From positions 620,001 through 684,000 of the forward strand of contig JAPEHQ010000011.1 in the NCBI GenBank assembly GCA_027405735.1: a stretch of 64,000 nt of DNA. Reading direction: 5' to 3'. The notes beneath the pieces are model-generated. The model was not told the DNA's origin. It did not search any database and was given only the letters and a program-made list of their open reading frames with translations. The stretch's first letter is position 1, and the number at the start of each line of letters is the position of its first letter. Source of the stretch: Mucor racemosus (lineage: Eukaryota > Mucoromycota > Mucoromycetes > Mucorales > Mucoraceae). Positions 23,271 to 34,327 of the stretch are shown piece by piece. The position numbers were made by a program, and so were the translations under genes.

Positions 23271-24475
23271 TGCAATAATTCAACATTATACCCATCTGAT
23301 AAACACTTGTACAATTTTTAGACGGTTTATAGGAGTTATGCTTTCCACATGTACTTAGCGATATTATCAACATATTATACTTTGATTTCCCAAACAAATA
23401 AACTTTCTATATCTCACAGATTCGCAATTCGACGAAGCTTTGAGTTTTTATGAATGAATTAGATATGTATTTATAGGTTTATCTGCAAAATGGTTGCAGC
23501 CAAAACAGAAAAAAGCCTTTTCATTTACTATCTTTTTTGATGTAGTTTAAACGACTTTGTTATTTTCTTTTGCGTATAAAAAACGATAAAATCTCATGAT
23601 TACACCACCTCTAGGTAGCGTGAAGTCAGCTTCCTGCTGCCCGTAGAACGTAAGAAATAATCGTTTGGATAGGGAATGGATACTGCTGATTTTATGAAAG
23701 AAAGTGATGTTTTTATAAATGTAGAAAAACGGGACAGCCATCATTTTATAAGTATTCAAATTCAATCATCTTAATAATTTTTCAACCTTTTTTAACAGAA
23801 GAAAGAAGAAATAAAATGATTTATATTGCCAAGACTGTCTAAAGCCTGTCCCTAACTCTTTAAGTAATAGAAGATGTATGAAATAGATCCAAAAACCCAA
23901 CACAATTGAAATGAGAATGTACGACGATTGAATATATTTAACCGGCGACTGAAATACACGAAGCTGCTGTAAATCATTTTGGCTTCCAGCAACAATGAAA
24001 CCTGTTGAAGTGTTAAAGCATTAAAACTTGAGGTTTAAATGTTGTAAGATGTAAACAGCGCATAAATGTAATAGGCTGTTGTTTCTTCAAGTTTAAACAA
24101 TAAAACCTACTTTGATACAATGCTTGAAATTTGAAGATCTTTCATAAGTATTTTGCTTTGCATGATCTAATCTTTTCGTCTGTAAGTTGTGTAATGCTCA
24201 GGTACATTAGGTCAAGATGGATACGCAATTGAAACGGAGATGAGGCAATATAGAAAGGCTCTGGTTCCAAACAGTGGCTTGTAGTACTCTCAAGTATCCT
24301 TCTTTATGAGCCAAATAGTAAAGTTTCACACGTCTACCTTATACAAGATTGTGATCAATTAGCCATTTGCATGATAGAATTGCGCCATCGAAAAGCCAAT
24401 CATAATGTATTTGGTGACACGGACACTTATTGCACCATCCAACAAACTTGCATTGTAGCACACGTGACGCTGAAG
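23271..24475. other. Intergenic region
   Basis: 1.2 kb between the F-box gene and the peroxiredoxin gene, both plus. AT-rich, with no gene supported; the short ORF at 23547-23765 (minus) has no domain. The right end is the peroxiredoxin promoter. Confidence 0.5.
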
Positions 24476-24487
24476 TGTATATAAGCC
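24460..24487 (+). promoter_or_regulatory. Peroxiredoxin promoter: E-box/CRE-like CACGTGACG and TATA box
   Basis: CACACGTGACG at about 24459-24469 holds an E-box (CACGTG) overlapping a GTGACG half-site of the CRE/ATF type. GTATATAAGC follows about 10 bases later and lies some 80 bp before the ATG at 24562. Stress-type bZIP or bHLH control would suit a peroxidase, but that is inference. Confidence 0.5.
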
Positions 24488-24561
24488 TACAGGGTTTTCG
24501 AAAGTGAGTTAGGCTTCCCCTTTTTTATCTTGACAAAAATAAAATAAATCAATACAACAAA

Positions 24562-25341
24562 ATGTCTCTCAGACTCGGTTCAACTGCTCCTGGTAAGTAA
24601 CGAATGCAAAAATCTTGGAAGGGAACATGTGAAAACTAAATCGTATTGATTTTTAGACTTCGAAGCTCAAACTACTAAGGGTGATATCAAATTCCATGAT
24701 TTTATCGGTGATAAGTGGACCGTCCTCTTCTCTCATCCTGCTGATTTCAGTAAGTTTTAATATGAATGTTGTGTTTAATATGAAAGCTGATTGTTTTCTT
24801 TTCTAATAAAGCTCCTGTCTGTACAACTGAGCTTGGTCTCGTTGCTGCTCTTCAAGAAGAATGGGATGCTCGTAATGTCAATGTCATTGGTCTCTCTGCC
24901 AATGAACTTGGTGATCACGAAAAGTGGATTGCTGATATCAATGAAATTAGCAATGTCGAGCTCAATTTCCCTATTATTGCTGATGCCGATCGTAAGGTTG
25001 CTACTCTTTATGATATGTTGGATCATCAAGATGCCAGCAATGTTGACAACAAGGGTATCCCATTCACTGTACGTTCCGTCTTCATTATTGACCCCAAGAA
25101 GACTATCCGTTTAATCTTGTCTTATCCTGCTTCTACTGGCCGTAACTTTGATGAAATTTTGCGTGTCATTGACTCCCTTCAATTAGGTGATAAGCACCGT
25201 ATCACAACTCCTGGTAACTGGAAGAAGGGTGACGATGTTATTGTTCATCCTTCCGTTTCTACTGAGGAAGCTCAAAAGCTTTTCCCCAAGGGTGTCAAAG
25301 TTATTAAGCCTTACTTGCGTTTGACTCCTTCTCCTTTCTAA
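24562..25341 (+). CDS. PRX1: 1-Cys peroxiredoxin (Prx6 type)
   Basis: Reduces hydrogen peroxide and alkyl hydroperoxides. Three exons, 24562-24592, 24657-24749 and 24812-25341, give 217 residues. Starts MSLRLGSTAPDFEAQTTKGD. The peroxidatic Cys lies in FSHPADFTPVCTTELG at the second splice junction; the Arg of the active site is in VRSVFIIDP. The long C-terminal extension (NWKKGDDVIVHPSVSTEEA, then KYLRLTPSPF-like end PYLRLTPSPF) is diagnostic of the Prx6/1-Cys group, and the length is typical. I see no mitochondrial presequence, so it is probably cytosolic, unlike yeast Prx1. Confidence 0.95.
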
Positions 25342-25553
25342 ATGTTTCCTTCCCGCTCCCCCCCCAACTTCCCATGAAAAAGTAAATAATAAATAAATCA
25401 TCATGTATGCAGATACTCTACACAGTAGTTTTTTGATTGGCCTAATTTTGCCTTGTCGCATAAATCAATATAAAAAGCCTTGATTTAGGGTTTCACTAAA
25501 AGCTCATCTTCTTTCTTTTCCATTTTTAATATATAATTACTACAAGCAAAAAT

Positions 25554-25775
25554 ATGGACATTGGTGAACTTAAAAATCCTTACTCTAAAAAGAAATCTAG
25601 TAACACAGGTGGCACTGGTTTATTCAAGATTGGCGACTATGACAAGCCAAAAAAGACAGATGATGGCAAGACAGGAGAGTCTGGTTTAGTTGAACAAGCT
25701 GGCGAATCTGTAAAAAATGGCGTTTCTTCTACTGTAAACACTTTAACTGGCAATAAGGATAACACAAATAAATAA
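25554..25775 (+). CDS. Small hydrophilic protein of unknown function
   Basis: Single-exon ORF of 73 residues, MDIGELKNPYSKKKSSNTGG to ...LTGNKDNTNK. Rich in Lys, Gly, Ser, Thr and Asp with no hydrophobic segment, so probably disordered. Supporting evidence: a TATA-like ATATAAAAAGCC about 85 bp upstream, a CT-rich leader, and an A-rich start context (AAAAATATGG). The segment EQAGESVKNGVSSTVNTLTG resembles an amphipathic helix of the kind found in small stress proteins, but I cannot assign a family. It stops 8 bp before the stop codon of the convergent FKBP gene. Confidence 0.6.
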   Translation: MDIGELKNPYSKKKSSNTGGTGLFKIGDYDKPKKTDDGKTGESGLVEQAGESVKNGVSSTVNTLTGNKDNTNK

Positions 25776-25783
25776 AACTTTTA

Positions 25784-26692
25784 TTATTTCTTTTCTTTAA
25801 TTTCTGCTGAAGCTGCTTTTTTTGCTTCAACAATATCTTGTTTTTTAGCCATTTTAAATACAATAAAAAAGAGACCAACAATTACAGCAGTTGAAATCAA
25901 GAAACTGGGAGAAGTGAATCTATAGTGGAAACGCTGTTAGATTGTGAACGTCATTTTATGCATATCGTTGAATAATTACGAGATAAATTGCTCATCATCG
26001 TCATTATTGGAAGTTGGCTTATATGCTGGCTTTTTAATATCCAATAATTCAACCTCAAATACAAGAGTTGCACCACCAGGAATAACACCACCAGCACCAC
26101 GATCGCCATAACCTAAGAAATTATTTATTCTTGAGTGTTCTCGATGCAATGTTTACAGTATAATATAATTACCCATTTTAGGAGGAATGACAAGTTTACG
26201 CTTTTCGCCTATACACATACTATCAATGTAAGTTAGTTCCTATTATAAGATTGCCTTCACACACGCACACACGCACACGCATTATAAACTTACTTTAATA
26301 AGCCTTGATCCCAACCTTGAATGACCTGGCCTTGACCCAATTTAAATACAAATGGTTGATTACGATCCAAACTGCTATCAAATTTGACTCCTGTGTCAAA
26401 AAGAGTACCCGTGTAATGCATTGACAATGTATCACTGAAAGAAGAACAAAGCGTTAGATGTAAATAATAACGCGTAATTTCGGTTCTGTTTACCCGTTGT
26501 TTGATTTCACAAGACAATCTTCAGCAGGAATTCTCTTTTTGATACCTTTATTCATAAATTATATAAATGAAATGAAACTTTTCATATCTATTTAAATATT
26601 TTACCAACTTGCAATTCAGTAGGAGGCTCTTTTAAAGCCATATCAGAGGCAATGAATCCAACTGCCAACAATAAACCGTTAATAACACGCAT
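25784..26692 (-). CDS. FKBP-type peptidyl-prolyl isomerase, secretory pathway, with C-terminal membrane anchor
   Basis: Catalyses Xaa-Pro isomerisation; the FKBP fold binds FK506/rapamycin. Six exons (26605-26692, 26494-26545, 26294-26434, 26175-26221, 25980-26112, 25784-25919) give 198 residues with all phases agreeing. An N-terminal signal-like segment ([16 protein letters not shown]) is followed by the FKBP domain: [69 protein letters not shown]. The active-site Tyr, Phe-Asp, Trp and VI residues are present. After an acidic linker (NNDDDEQ) comes one hydrophobic span ([16 protein letters not shown]) and a Lys-rich tail ending KEKK. Yeast Fpr2/FKBP13 lacks this anchor, so this is a membrane-bound variant, lumenal by topology. 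A CA-rich microsatellite lies in the third intron. Confidence 0.9.
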
Positions 26693-26904
26693 CTTGAAAA
26701 TGTAATAAATTTAAAGAGATAAAAGGCTCAAGTAAATGATAAGGATGGAATTATTGATAATTGAAAATGTCTATGGGTGCGGAACTTGTATTACAGAGAC
26801 TTTGTTGTGGATCAAGTTTATTGGATACAAATATATTTTTTTAAAAAACAAATATCATGAAATTTACAATGGGTATTTACAATTACATGTGAATAAAATA
26901 CTAT

Positions 26905-27501
26905 TTATAAAGAGAAATCAACACGATGTTCTAAAACAAAATTTTGAATATCTTGATCATTGACCCAGCATTGATAATTCAACAATTTAAGAAAAGCACG
27001 TTCCAATTGATTGATTTCATGCAAAGGAAAGAAACCACCACATAGATTTGCTAAATGTCGATTTGTCAATATAGATGAAGTAGTAGTTGTATTTGAGCAA
27101 TAGTAATATGAGTAATAATGAGACCATGTAGAGGGAATTGATATAATATGCTTATTACAGTGGTTATCTCTTAAAAATTTTGATGCTATCAATATTGAAG
27201 CTAGAAACATGCGATGGCAAGTGTCTGTTAATTAAATTAGGTTAGTAAACTTTGTGTTCTTAATTTTCATAATGATCGTACCATAACCCCCAACTGCGCC
27301 TTTGGGTAAATTGGATTTGGCTCGATTTAAATAAATTAATGCAACTAAAGCGGTACGACAGTCAATACCGCCTTGAAAAGTAATTTTTTGAATAAAATAG
27401 ACAAGCTCAGGCAAAACTGGCTGTTGTGAAATATTAATAGGCAATGATCGTCGTCGACGAGATGACATTTTCTTTGGAGGAATTAAATCACAAACTGTCA
27501 T
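26905..27501 (-). CDS. PHO80/PCL-family cyclin
   Basis: Regulatory subunit for a Pho85-type cyclin-dependent kinase. Two exons, 27282-27501 and 26905-27224, joined GGY-DTCHRMF, give 179 residues. Cyclin-box hallmarks: ALVALIYLNRAKSNLP, CHRMFLASILIASKFLRDN, then the INQLERAFLKLLNYQCWVND motif typical of Pcl/PHO80 cyclins. An N-terminal RRRRSLP patch could be a nuclear signal. A short insertion rich in Tyr/Ser/Thr (YYSYYYCSNTTTTSS) interrupts the box between helices. The subfamily (PHO80 versus PCL1/2) is not resolved. Confidence 0.88.
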
Positions 27502-28515
27502 TGCAATGAAATCTATTTAATGAAATGTCAGCATATTTAATCAGACATGAGCCTCAATATTCTTTACCTATTAAGACACTCGGTAAAGGTATAATTCTTT
27601 CGATTGATTGCTCGTTTTTGTTTGAACAAGGCATCTTACTATTATTTGAATGTATCATTTTCCTAGTATCGAGTAACATATATATATATATATATAAAAG
27701 AAGCAAATAAGAAGAACAGGAAGAGAAAGAAGAAGAAACAGAAATATCATTTAAATATATAGTATCCAAACAATTCAGTCTCATGTCATTGTTTACTCCT
27801 AAGTATTGTATTTTCTTATTTTCTTATCAAACTATCATATCCCCCCTCCCTCTGTCTTTCTTTCTTTGAGCACTCCTAACAAAAAATACTCCTAATAATT
27901 ATTTATTCAAAAGATATGGGAACACTCCTATTGTTGGGCAGTTTTTCGGAAGGAATATTCCGTCTCCTCACCCTCAATAAGTAATAATTTAACTGACAAG
28001 CTATACAGAGTAGTGATTGTCGGCATGACAGTTATTGTGCTGCCATTTTCCTGTATTGTCCCCTAAATGTTACCAATTAAAAATGATTATTTAAATATAG
28101 ATATTCACATGTATGCTTTAAAGAATTCGTTGAAGCCATCTTTTACATAACAAAACATCAGTCTTCTCACACTTGTTTACTACTGTATTGTAGCTCTAGA
28201 CCAATGCTGTATATCGATGGTGAGTCAATAATGTAATTGATTTATTCACATTGCAAGATAATTTGGACAAACCTTACAAAAGATCCATAAATGACATGTA
28301 CATCATGTAGTAATCGGACTCGTTGTTTAAGGATACATTACATTTTATACATGATGAAATATTAAAGTTATTTTATAAATACGAGAGAGAGAATAAAATT
28401 GAGGATTGCAGTATTAAATTAGAAATATGTATGTAGAGCGATAATTATTTACAAAATACAAGATGTGTGGGTGTAATGTGGGTGTAATCGATTTATGTAG
28501 CCCACAAGCTGATAC
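27502..28515. other. Intergenic region
   Basis: Upstream of the cyclin gene and downstream of the sugar transporter (both minus). It contains a (TA)n run near 27681-27697 and a pyrimidine-rich run near 27841-27868 (C7TCCCTCTGTC then TTTC repeats). No gene supported. Confidence 0.5.
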
Positions 28516-28544
28516 TTATTTATTATTCATATCTTGTGGCACAC

Positions 28545-28575
<31 letters not shown>

Positions 28576-30863
28576 GGCAGTAGTTGGTATTTCACCATTA
28601 GCTTCTAATTGATCAAGTTCAATTGATGACTGGTTTGACCACGAAGCCATTGAGGATGATGTTGCAAAGGTACGGTGTGATCTAATTTCACGTATTGAGT
28701 TATCATAATCACCATTGGTATTATGAAAATTATTGAGTGCTCGTGATACGTTATGAGGGCTAGATACTACAACATCAGACCATTCTGCTGGTATATTCAA
28801 AGTAAACTGTGGTTGTTGCATTTGATTACGCTTATCTTTATGTTGAATTTGTTCTAAATGCAATAAAGCTTCTGCTGCAGTGGCTGGATGATGGGCATCT
28901 GGTCTTTGATCTATTAATGCACCGCTGAAAATCAATTGGATTTCTTCTAAAGATCGACCCTATGCATAAATGAATTATTAAAAAGACGAATTATTTGAAA
29001 CCCTGTGGTTTTTCTTTTTACCCTAGTTTCTGGATAAAATTTATGCACTACGCCTGCCATAATCAAACAAATAAAACAAAAAAATAAATAAGTACCCCAC
29101 AAGATTTCTCGAAACATGACAGGCGATACAAGTGATACAAACAAGTTGAAAAGATAACTACAAGATGTTGTCACCCCCATTGCATTGGCACGAATCATTT
29201 GTGGGTAAATCTCGGCAGGATAAATCCATCCAATGGGTCCCCTATTATGAATATTAGAAACGATATGATAGCTTTTGATTATCAGTATATATACTAACCA
29301 GCTAAGAGCAAAGAATGCAATGAATACACATAGCAAAGCCAAAATAGCATAGCTCGCTGCTGTATCAGTAACTGTACTAGTTGTTTGATTTGTCATTCCA
29401 TATTCTGGTGCTTTGTCGACCAACTGTTGGTTGTAAATAGCAGATACGATTGTAATACACAACATACAGACAGCCATAGCTAAAGCCCCGGTAACTAGAA
29501 TGCGACGTCGATCCCATTTATCAATCTTTATATGTATGAGTACAAGAATCTTACTTGGATTCATGAAAGACTTACATATAATAATACAAATAATGTAGCC
29601 ACAAAATTAACAGCACCACCAATACCATTCCCAAGTAAAGCCGAAATGGCTTCTTTTATACCTGCCGATTCCAAAATGTGAGGGAGGTAAAACCTAATAA
29701 TAGTCATTTAAACAAATGTAATCTACCTAGAAACAATCACAAAACCAACAACTTACAATAGTGCATTGATGCCAGATAATTGCGTAAACACATGAATACC
29801 AATACCCAGCAATGTTCTTTTACGATTATTGTCATTTCCCTTTCTCAACAGACTCATAAATCGTTGCGTATAAGCCATTTTATCAAATGATACATCTTGT
29901 ACAATACCGGTGAATTCCATCTGCACATCGACATCATGTTCATTTCCAGATGATCGTAATTGTGCTAATATTTTAAGAGCTTCCGCATTTCGATCTTTGA
30001 AAATAAGCCAACGTGGAGATTCTGGTATAAAGTGTAGACCACAAAGCATAATAAATCCGGCAGCTAATTGTAGGCCAATAGGGATTCGCCAGCCAATATC
30101 AGATTCAATACGATACGTTGCATAGCCTAACCAGAAAGCAATACAAAATCCAAGTGTAACGAATATTTGATAGAATGTGATTAAGCGTCCACGATTTTGT
30201 GGTTTGGCAATTTCGCTTTGATATAAAGGAACAAGCATGCTGTAAATACTTCATATTGCATGGATAAGAAATTAGTTATTTATATGCATTAATTTTATAT
30301 GAATGGCTTACCCAATGGCTAATCCAGTGATTATACGACCGGCGAAAAAGGACGCTTGAGATTGACCTGCAATCTCCACAATGCATCCAATTTCATGAAT
30401 TATTGAGGCAACATAAAGAAACTTTTTTCTACCAAGTCTATCAGCTACAAATCCTGATACAAATGAAGCAATGAAAGAAGCAGCCAATGACACTGGTACA
30501 ATAGCATATCCAGCGCCTGAATCCGATATCAAACTGTACTTTTTCAAGAACGAAGGCATTACTAGGATTGAAGTAATCACCCCGCTGTCATAGCTATATA
30601 TTTTTTTTTCGTTGATTTAGTATTTTTGCATATATTTGAAATTCAACACGATAATTACCCATACTAAATCAGGAAAAACAAACCGTCGAAAATGCATTAG
30701 TGACGAATGTTTATAAATATATTTCAATTGCCTTTACCATGAAGCCACCAAGTGATACAAAACTAGAAATATAAAAAATTAGATGCATTTATGAATCTTA
30801 AAATCAAGCAGTTTACCAGCACAAAAAGTAAAGTTTGAGTTGTGAATTGACTGGAATACCCAT
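28516..30863 (-). CDS. MFS sugar transporter with a 5-nt microexon
   Basis: Plasma-membrane hexose-type transporter. Nine exons: 30817-30863, 30738-30762, 30659-30663, 30312-30593, 29757-30239, 29576-29693, 29299-29525, 29022-29241 and 28516-28959, total 616 residues with all phases consistent. The first ATG in the likely transcript begins MGIPVNSQLKLYF. Sugar-porter signatures: VADRLGRKKFLY (loop 2-3), RIITGLAIGMLVPLYQSE, PESPRWL after TM6, QLSGINALLFYLP in TM7, WIYPAEIYP in TM10 and PETRGRSLEEI after TM12. The 148-residue C-terminal exon is a long cytoplasmic tail ending in Thr/Ala runs, longer than usual. The microexon TATGG restores FMYGYDSGVITSI in TM1. Confidence 0.9.
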
Positions 30864-31439
30864 AAACTTGGTTTGCCGTTTAAGACGACCAGATTGTTTG
30901 CAAGAAACAAAAGAGTCAGTCAACAATTCTTTCTTTGAAGAAGGATACTGAATAATAGAACTCGACGTTTTAGTTGATATTTTATGATCGTGAATGTTTT
31001 AGAGAAATTGAATTGATTTATCTCCAGTGTTTTTAAAAGAAGAAAAAGAAAATATCGAGTTTTTGTTCAATACAATTTTTCTACAAAGAAAAGAAATGAA
31101 AAAAGAAACAAAACCCGATATTAATACGCATTTTTCCCATCATTCACAAGCCTACAAATCTCGTGTGAAACTGACAGGTTTTTTTTGCACAGTTTAATGC
31201 CGAATTTTTATTGATCGTTTTTTCGGGTTTTATTGATTCTCGGGGCATTTTCGGTTAGAAGAAAAGAATAATCAGACCAGCACCAACCTTTCACGCTATA
31301 TGGATAAGCCGACAGCTATTGGGAGATGGATAGATTCTATGGGTCTGACATACGCGCCAATCAGATAGGTTGAAAGAACAGGTTGTTCATCCACCACGCC
31401 ACATTATGTGTGGCCCTCAAGTGCTGCATTGCGTTTATT
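30864..31439. other. Transporter 5' region
   Basis: About 270 bp upstream of the transporter ATG has no other ATG on the minus strand, consistent with a 5' UTR. The rest shows nothing recognised up to the LINE fragment. Confidence 0.5.
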
Positions 31440-32308
31440 TGGCTGTCAATAAATATAATGGTCTGCTCTCTTTGGTCTTTCCTCCTATCATGGAAAGTAA
31501 AATAGTTCTCTCTGAATAGAATCATTATACTATGCCTCGTTCTTCTGATGCTGCTTCCTGGTTCCCAGATTGCTCTCCTTGATCTATTTCCTATTCTTCT
31601 CGTTCGTCTGTCCCAATTGCCCGGATCTCTCTTGGTGCTTTGCGTAGATATTGGTATCCCGCAAGGAATATTATTAGTTCTCATATGGGTCCTTCATTGA
31701 AATTGCGTACTCATTTGCTTCTTCTTCCTCCTTCTTTATGGCGTCTTTTCTGATCTCTTCCTTTGCCTGCAAAGGGTTTTATACCATGGTGGAATTTACT
31801 ACATGACCGTGTTGATCATTGCTCTTGATGCCATCGTATAGTGCCTGATAAAGTTCCGTTCCCTGTTTGTGCCCTTTGTGGTATAGCTACTGAGGATCTG
31901 TATCACTTTGTTGTTGGTTGCTTTCATGAAGCATAATATTGGAGAAATGTGATGTCCCTGCTATCTTTACAAGATGTCCTCCCTTCTAATCTGTGTAACT
32001 GGACAGCGCTCACTAGTTTTTGTTCTCTTGACATGCTTGATCTAGACGAAGGTATTCTGGTTGTACTTGAAGTTGTGTGCTCAACACTGTGAAAATATTG
32101 TTGATTACGTGCCATCAACGCTGGGTTTTGGATTGCTTCTGCAATTTTAAACATGGTTCGACAAGACCATGGTTTACTTTTTTCTTCCCTTTTTCCTTCC
32201 GCGGGTACTCAAGTTGGTATCTTGACCCTACCTTTAATTGATGAATAATCCCCCATAGAAGCTAATAAAAGATACAATTTGATACAAAAAAAAAAAATGG
32301 CTGTTAAT
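31440..32308 (+). mobile_element. 5'-truncated LINE copy with target duplication
   Basis: Plus-strand remnant of the ORF2 C-terminus and 3' UTR of the same LINE family as 34273-40140. It starts at about 31451 (reads like LVFPPIMESKIVLS, matching the ORF2 segment LAFPALLESKIVLS), passes the zinc-binding region (PVCALCG) and ends in A12 at 32286-32297. Several stops and frameshifts are present. The flanks TGGCTGTCAAT (31440-31450) and TGGCTGTTAAT (32298-32308) match at 10 of 11 bases, a target site duplication. Confidence 0.85.
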
Positions 32309-33524
32309 CACCTGCAAATAATAATGCTCTAAATGACACTCGATTTTCTTTTTTTTGAGGTCCCAATGCACTCCTCCTCTCTATATTTACAGCATGAATA
32401 GAAGACACACGCATAATTAGTAAATACTAAAATTTTCCGCTCATCAACGCCTCTTGTGTACACTCATTGATAAATTAAAATTTTAGATCCCTTGATTAAC
32501 TTTGGGGATGCAACGCCAATGATACTTCCATACCGTGCTAAAGGCTATACCTATCAAGGATCTCAGATATTCACAAAAAAACGATACAATTATTTAGTAG
32601 CTTGTCTTTGTATTATCATTAAATGTACTTACGACCGTTTACGCCCGCAAAAGCTGGGCCTGACATCGATTGGTCAAGGATAACGATAACCACCCTGGAG
32701 GGTTTTTGGTGAGTTTGTTTATAAACTTGATCTTGCTATAAAAGAACGATATATTAGACCAGAGTTTTATTCCTGCATTGTTATTACTTATAAGGATGAT
32801 GATCAATCGAATGGAGGTGAGAAGGGACGAGAACTTTGAGTCTTTAAGGGGGGTTTCAGTCAAGTATGGGCTGCCCGCGGACAGCAGAGAACCGTTTTGA
32901 GAGGACATTAGTATGTTTGTTGTTGGTAGAATCTGAATCAGTTATCGGAGTAAATGTAAATATGAATGAGGAGATGAGATGGAATGTTGAAATGAAGCTG
33001 TTGAAATGACAAATGTTGGTTGCGTAAAGTAATCATTCTAGCTGTTACTCCTTGATTAAAATGGCCAATTTTCTTTGTTCTCATTATAAACATAAAATGA
33101 CCCATTTGATATGATATTGCATCTTGCTTGGAGGTCAATAAGGAAGGTATTTTTTATCTTAATTATAAACATAAAGTGAGTTATTTGAGATGATATTACC
33201 ACTTGCTTGATCTCTCGCTCTTCTCAAAGAAACTGCAACTTTTTGTAATGAAAAAAATAGGATATGGTTTTAATAGGAGTAATATAGGGTTTTTTTTTAT
33301 TATGTTTTGTATAAAAAAAAAAAAAGTGATCATTATGAAAAGCAAAAGACAACCTACGCAGTTACTGTTGGTATATCTGAAAATTACAGTTATGTATATA
33401 TTTTCTAACTATTGGTACAATACGATGAAAAGTTTCTTATAATTAAGTAAAACAGGCCTGCGGCACGACGAGCTATACACACCATAGCAGTGTTGACCAG
33501 CTTATTATACTATAAAATTTATTT
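32309..33524. other. No gene recognised
   Basis: AT-rich sequence between LINE insertions. ORFs of 60-90 codons (32639-32908, 32938-33138, 33203-33442) lack any recognisable domain. Two short related passages mention the same words (AAACATAAA(A/G)TGA near 33090 and 33167), a minor local duplication. Confidence 0.5.
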
Positions 33525-33589
33525 ACTTTGAAATCGTATTTTAATAAAAGACAAATTTACATACAAAAAAAAAAAAAAACTTTGAAATC
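33525..33589 (+). mobile_element. Minimal LINE insertion (about 28 nt of 3' end plus A-tail) with 11-bp target duplication
   Basis: GTATTTTAATAAAAGACAAA...TACATAC followed by A15 is flanked by ACTTTGAAATC at 33525-33535 and 33579-33589. The same 3' end occurs at about 41594-41620, at the end of a longer LINE remnant. So this is an extremely 5'-truncated insertion of that family or subfamily. Confidence 0.8.
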
Positions 33590-33824
33590 AAATATTTTTA
33601 ACTTGAAAAAAAAAAAAAAAAAAAATAGAAACGTTTCGCATTACTGTAAAAGTAATGAGGAGGCCAGGTAATTGCTCATATTGTTGAAAATACTTGTGAA
33701 GATTATAAGATATTTGAAATATACTTTGGAAGGGATTACATTTAACATGAATAAAAAAAAATGAAAAGTTCTTGAGGGTATATACGTTATATATTTAGTA
33801 TAAAACTGTGTATTGATTAACATC

Positions 33825-34085
33825 TAAGGGGGGCTAATTATATGTATCAAACAGGGTCAAGTTTCTAGCAATTTAAGCACCTGCTGAAGGAAAAAGGGAA
33901 AGCATGATCCTGACAGATCATGCAGAAAACAAAGGATGATATTCAAGGCTCGGTGTCTATGACACATCGCCGGTGATATTTCCAGAGCGTTGCGAACGCA
34001 ACACCAAGAATCGCCCCAATGTCTTCTAATTCGACCATCCCAAGGAAGCAAAAACTGGTGGCCAATGTCCTTCTCAAGCTTTGCT
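33825..34085 (-). mobile_element. LINE 3' fragment
   Basis: The minus strand matches the ORF2 3' end of the intact LINE (compare 34335-34590): the words GATCCTGACAGATCATG and GACACATCGCCGGTGATATTTCC are shared with small changes. It stops near a T22 run at 34087-34108. No coding capacity remains. Confidence 0.8.
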
Positions 34086-34257
34086 CTTTTTTTTTTTTTT
34101 TTTTTTTTCCTAGAGCTTTTTCCCTCCCAAACTTTGCCCAAACTTGTGTTCAGCTAACTTTTCAACCAATGCCAAATATTTATGCGTTACACACTACCAA
34201 CATAAAAATTATGCGTCACACAACATCCATAACACAAGACTATTTAATAGAAATTTA

Positions 34258-34272
34258 TACGCTACACAATGA
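34258..34272. repeat. Target site duplication, left copy
   Basis: TACGCTACACAATGA, identical to 40141-40155, immediately flanking the poly-T (A-tail of the minus-strand LINE) at 34273-34290. Confidence 0.92.
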
Positions 34273-34327
34273 TTTTTTTTTTTTTTTTTTGTATTAAAGT
34301 GTATCTTTATTAGCTTCTAAATGAGGA

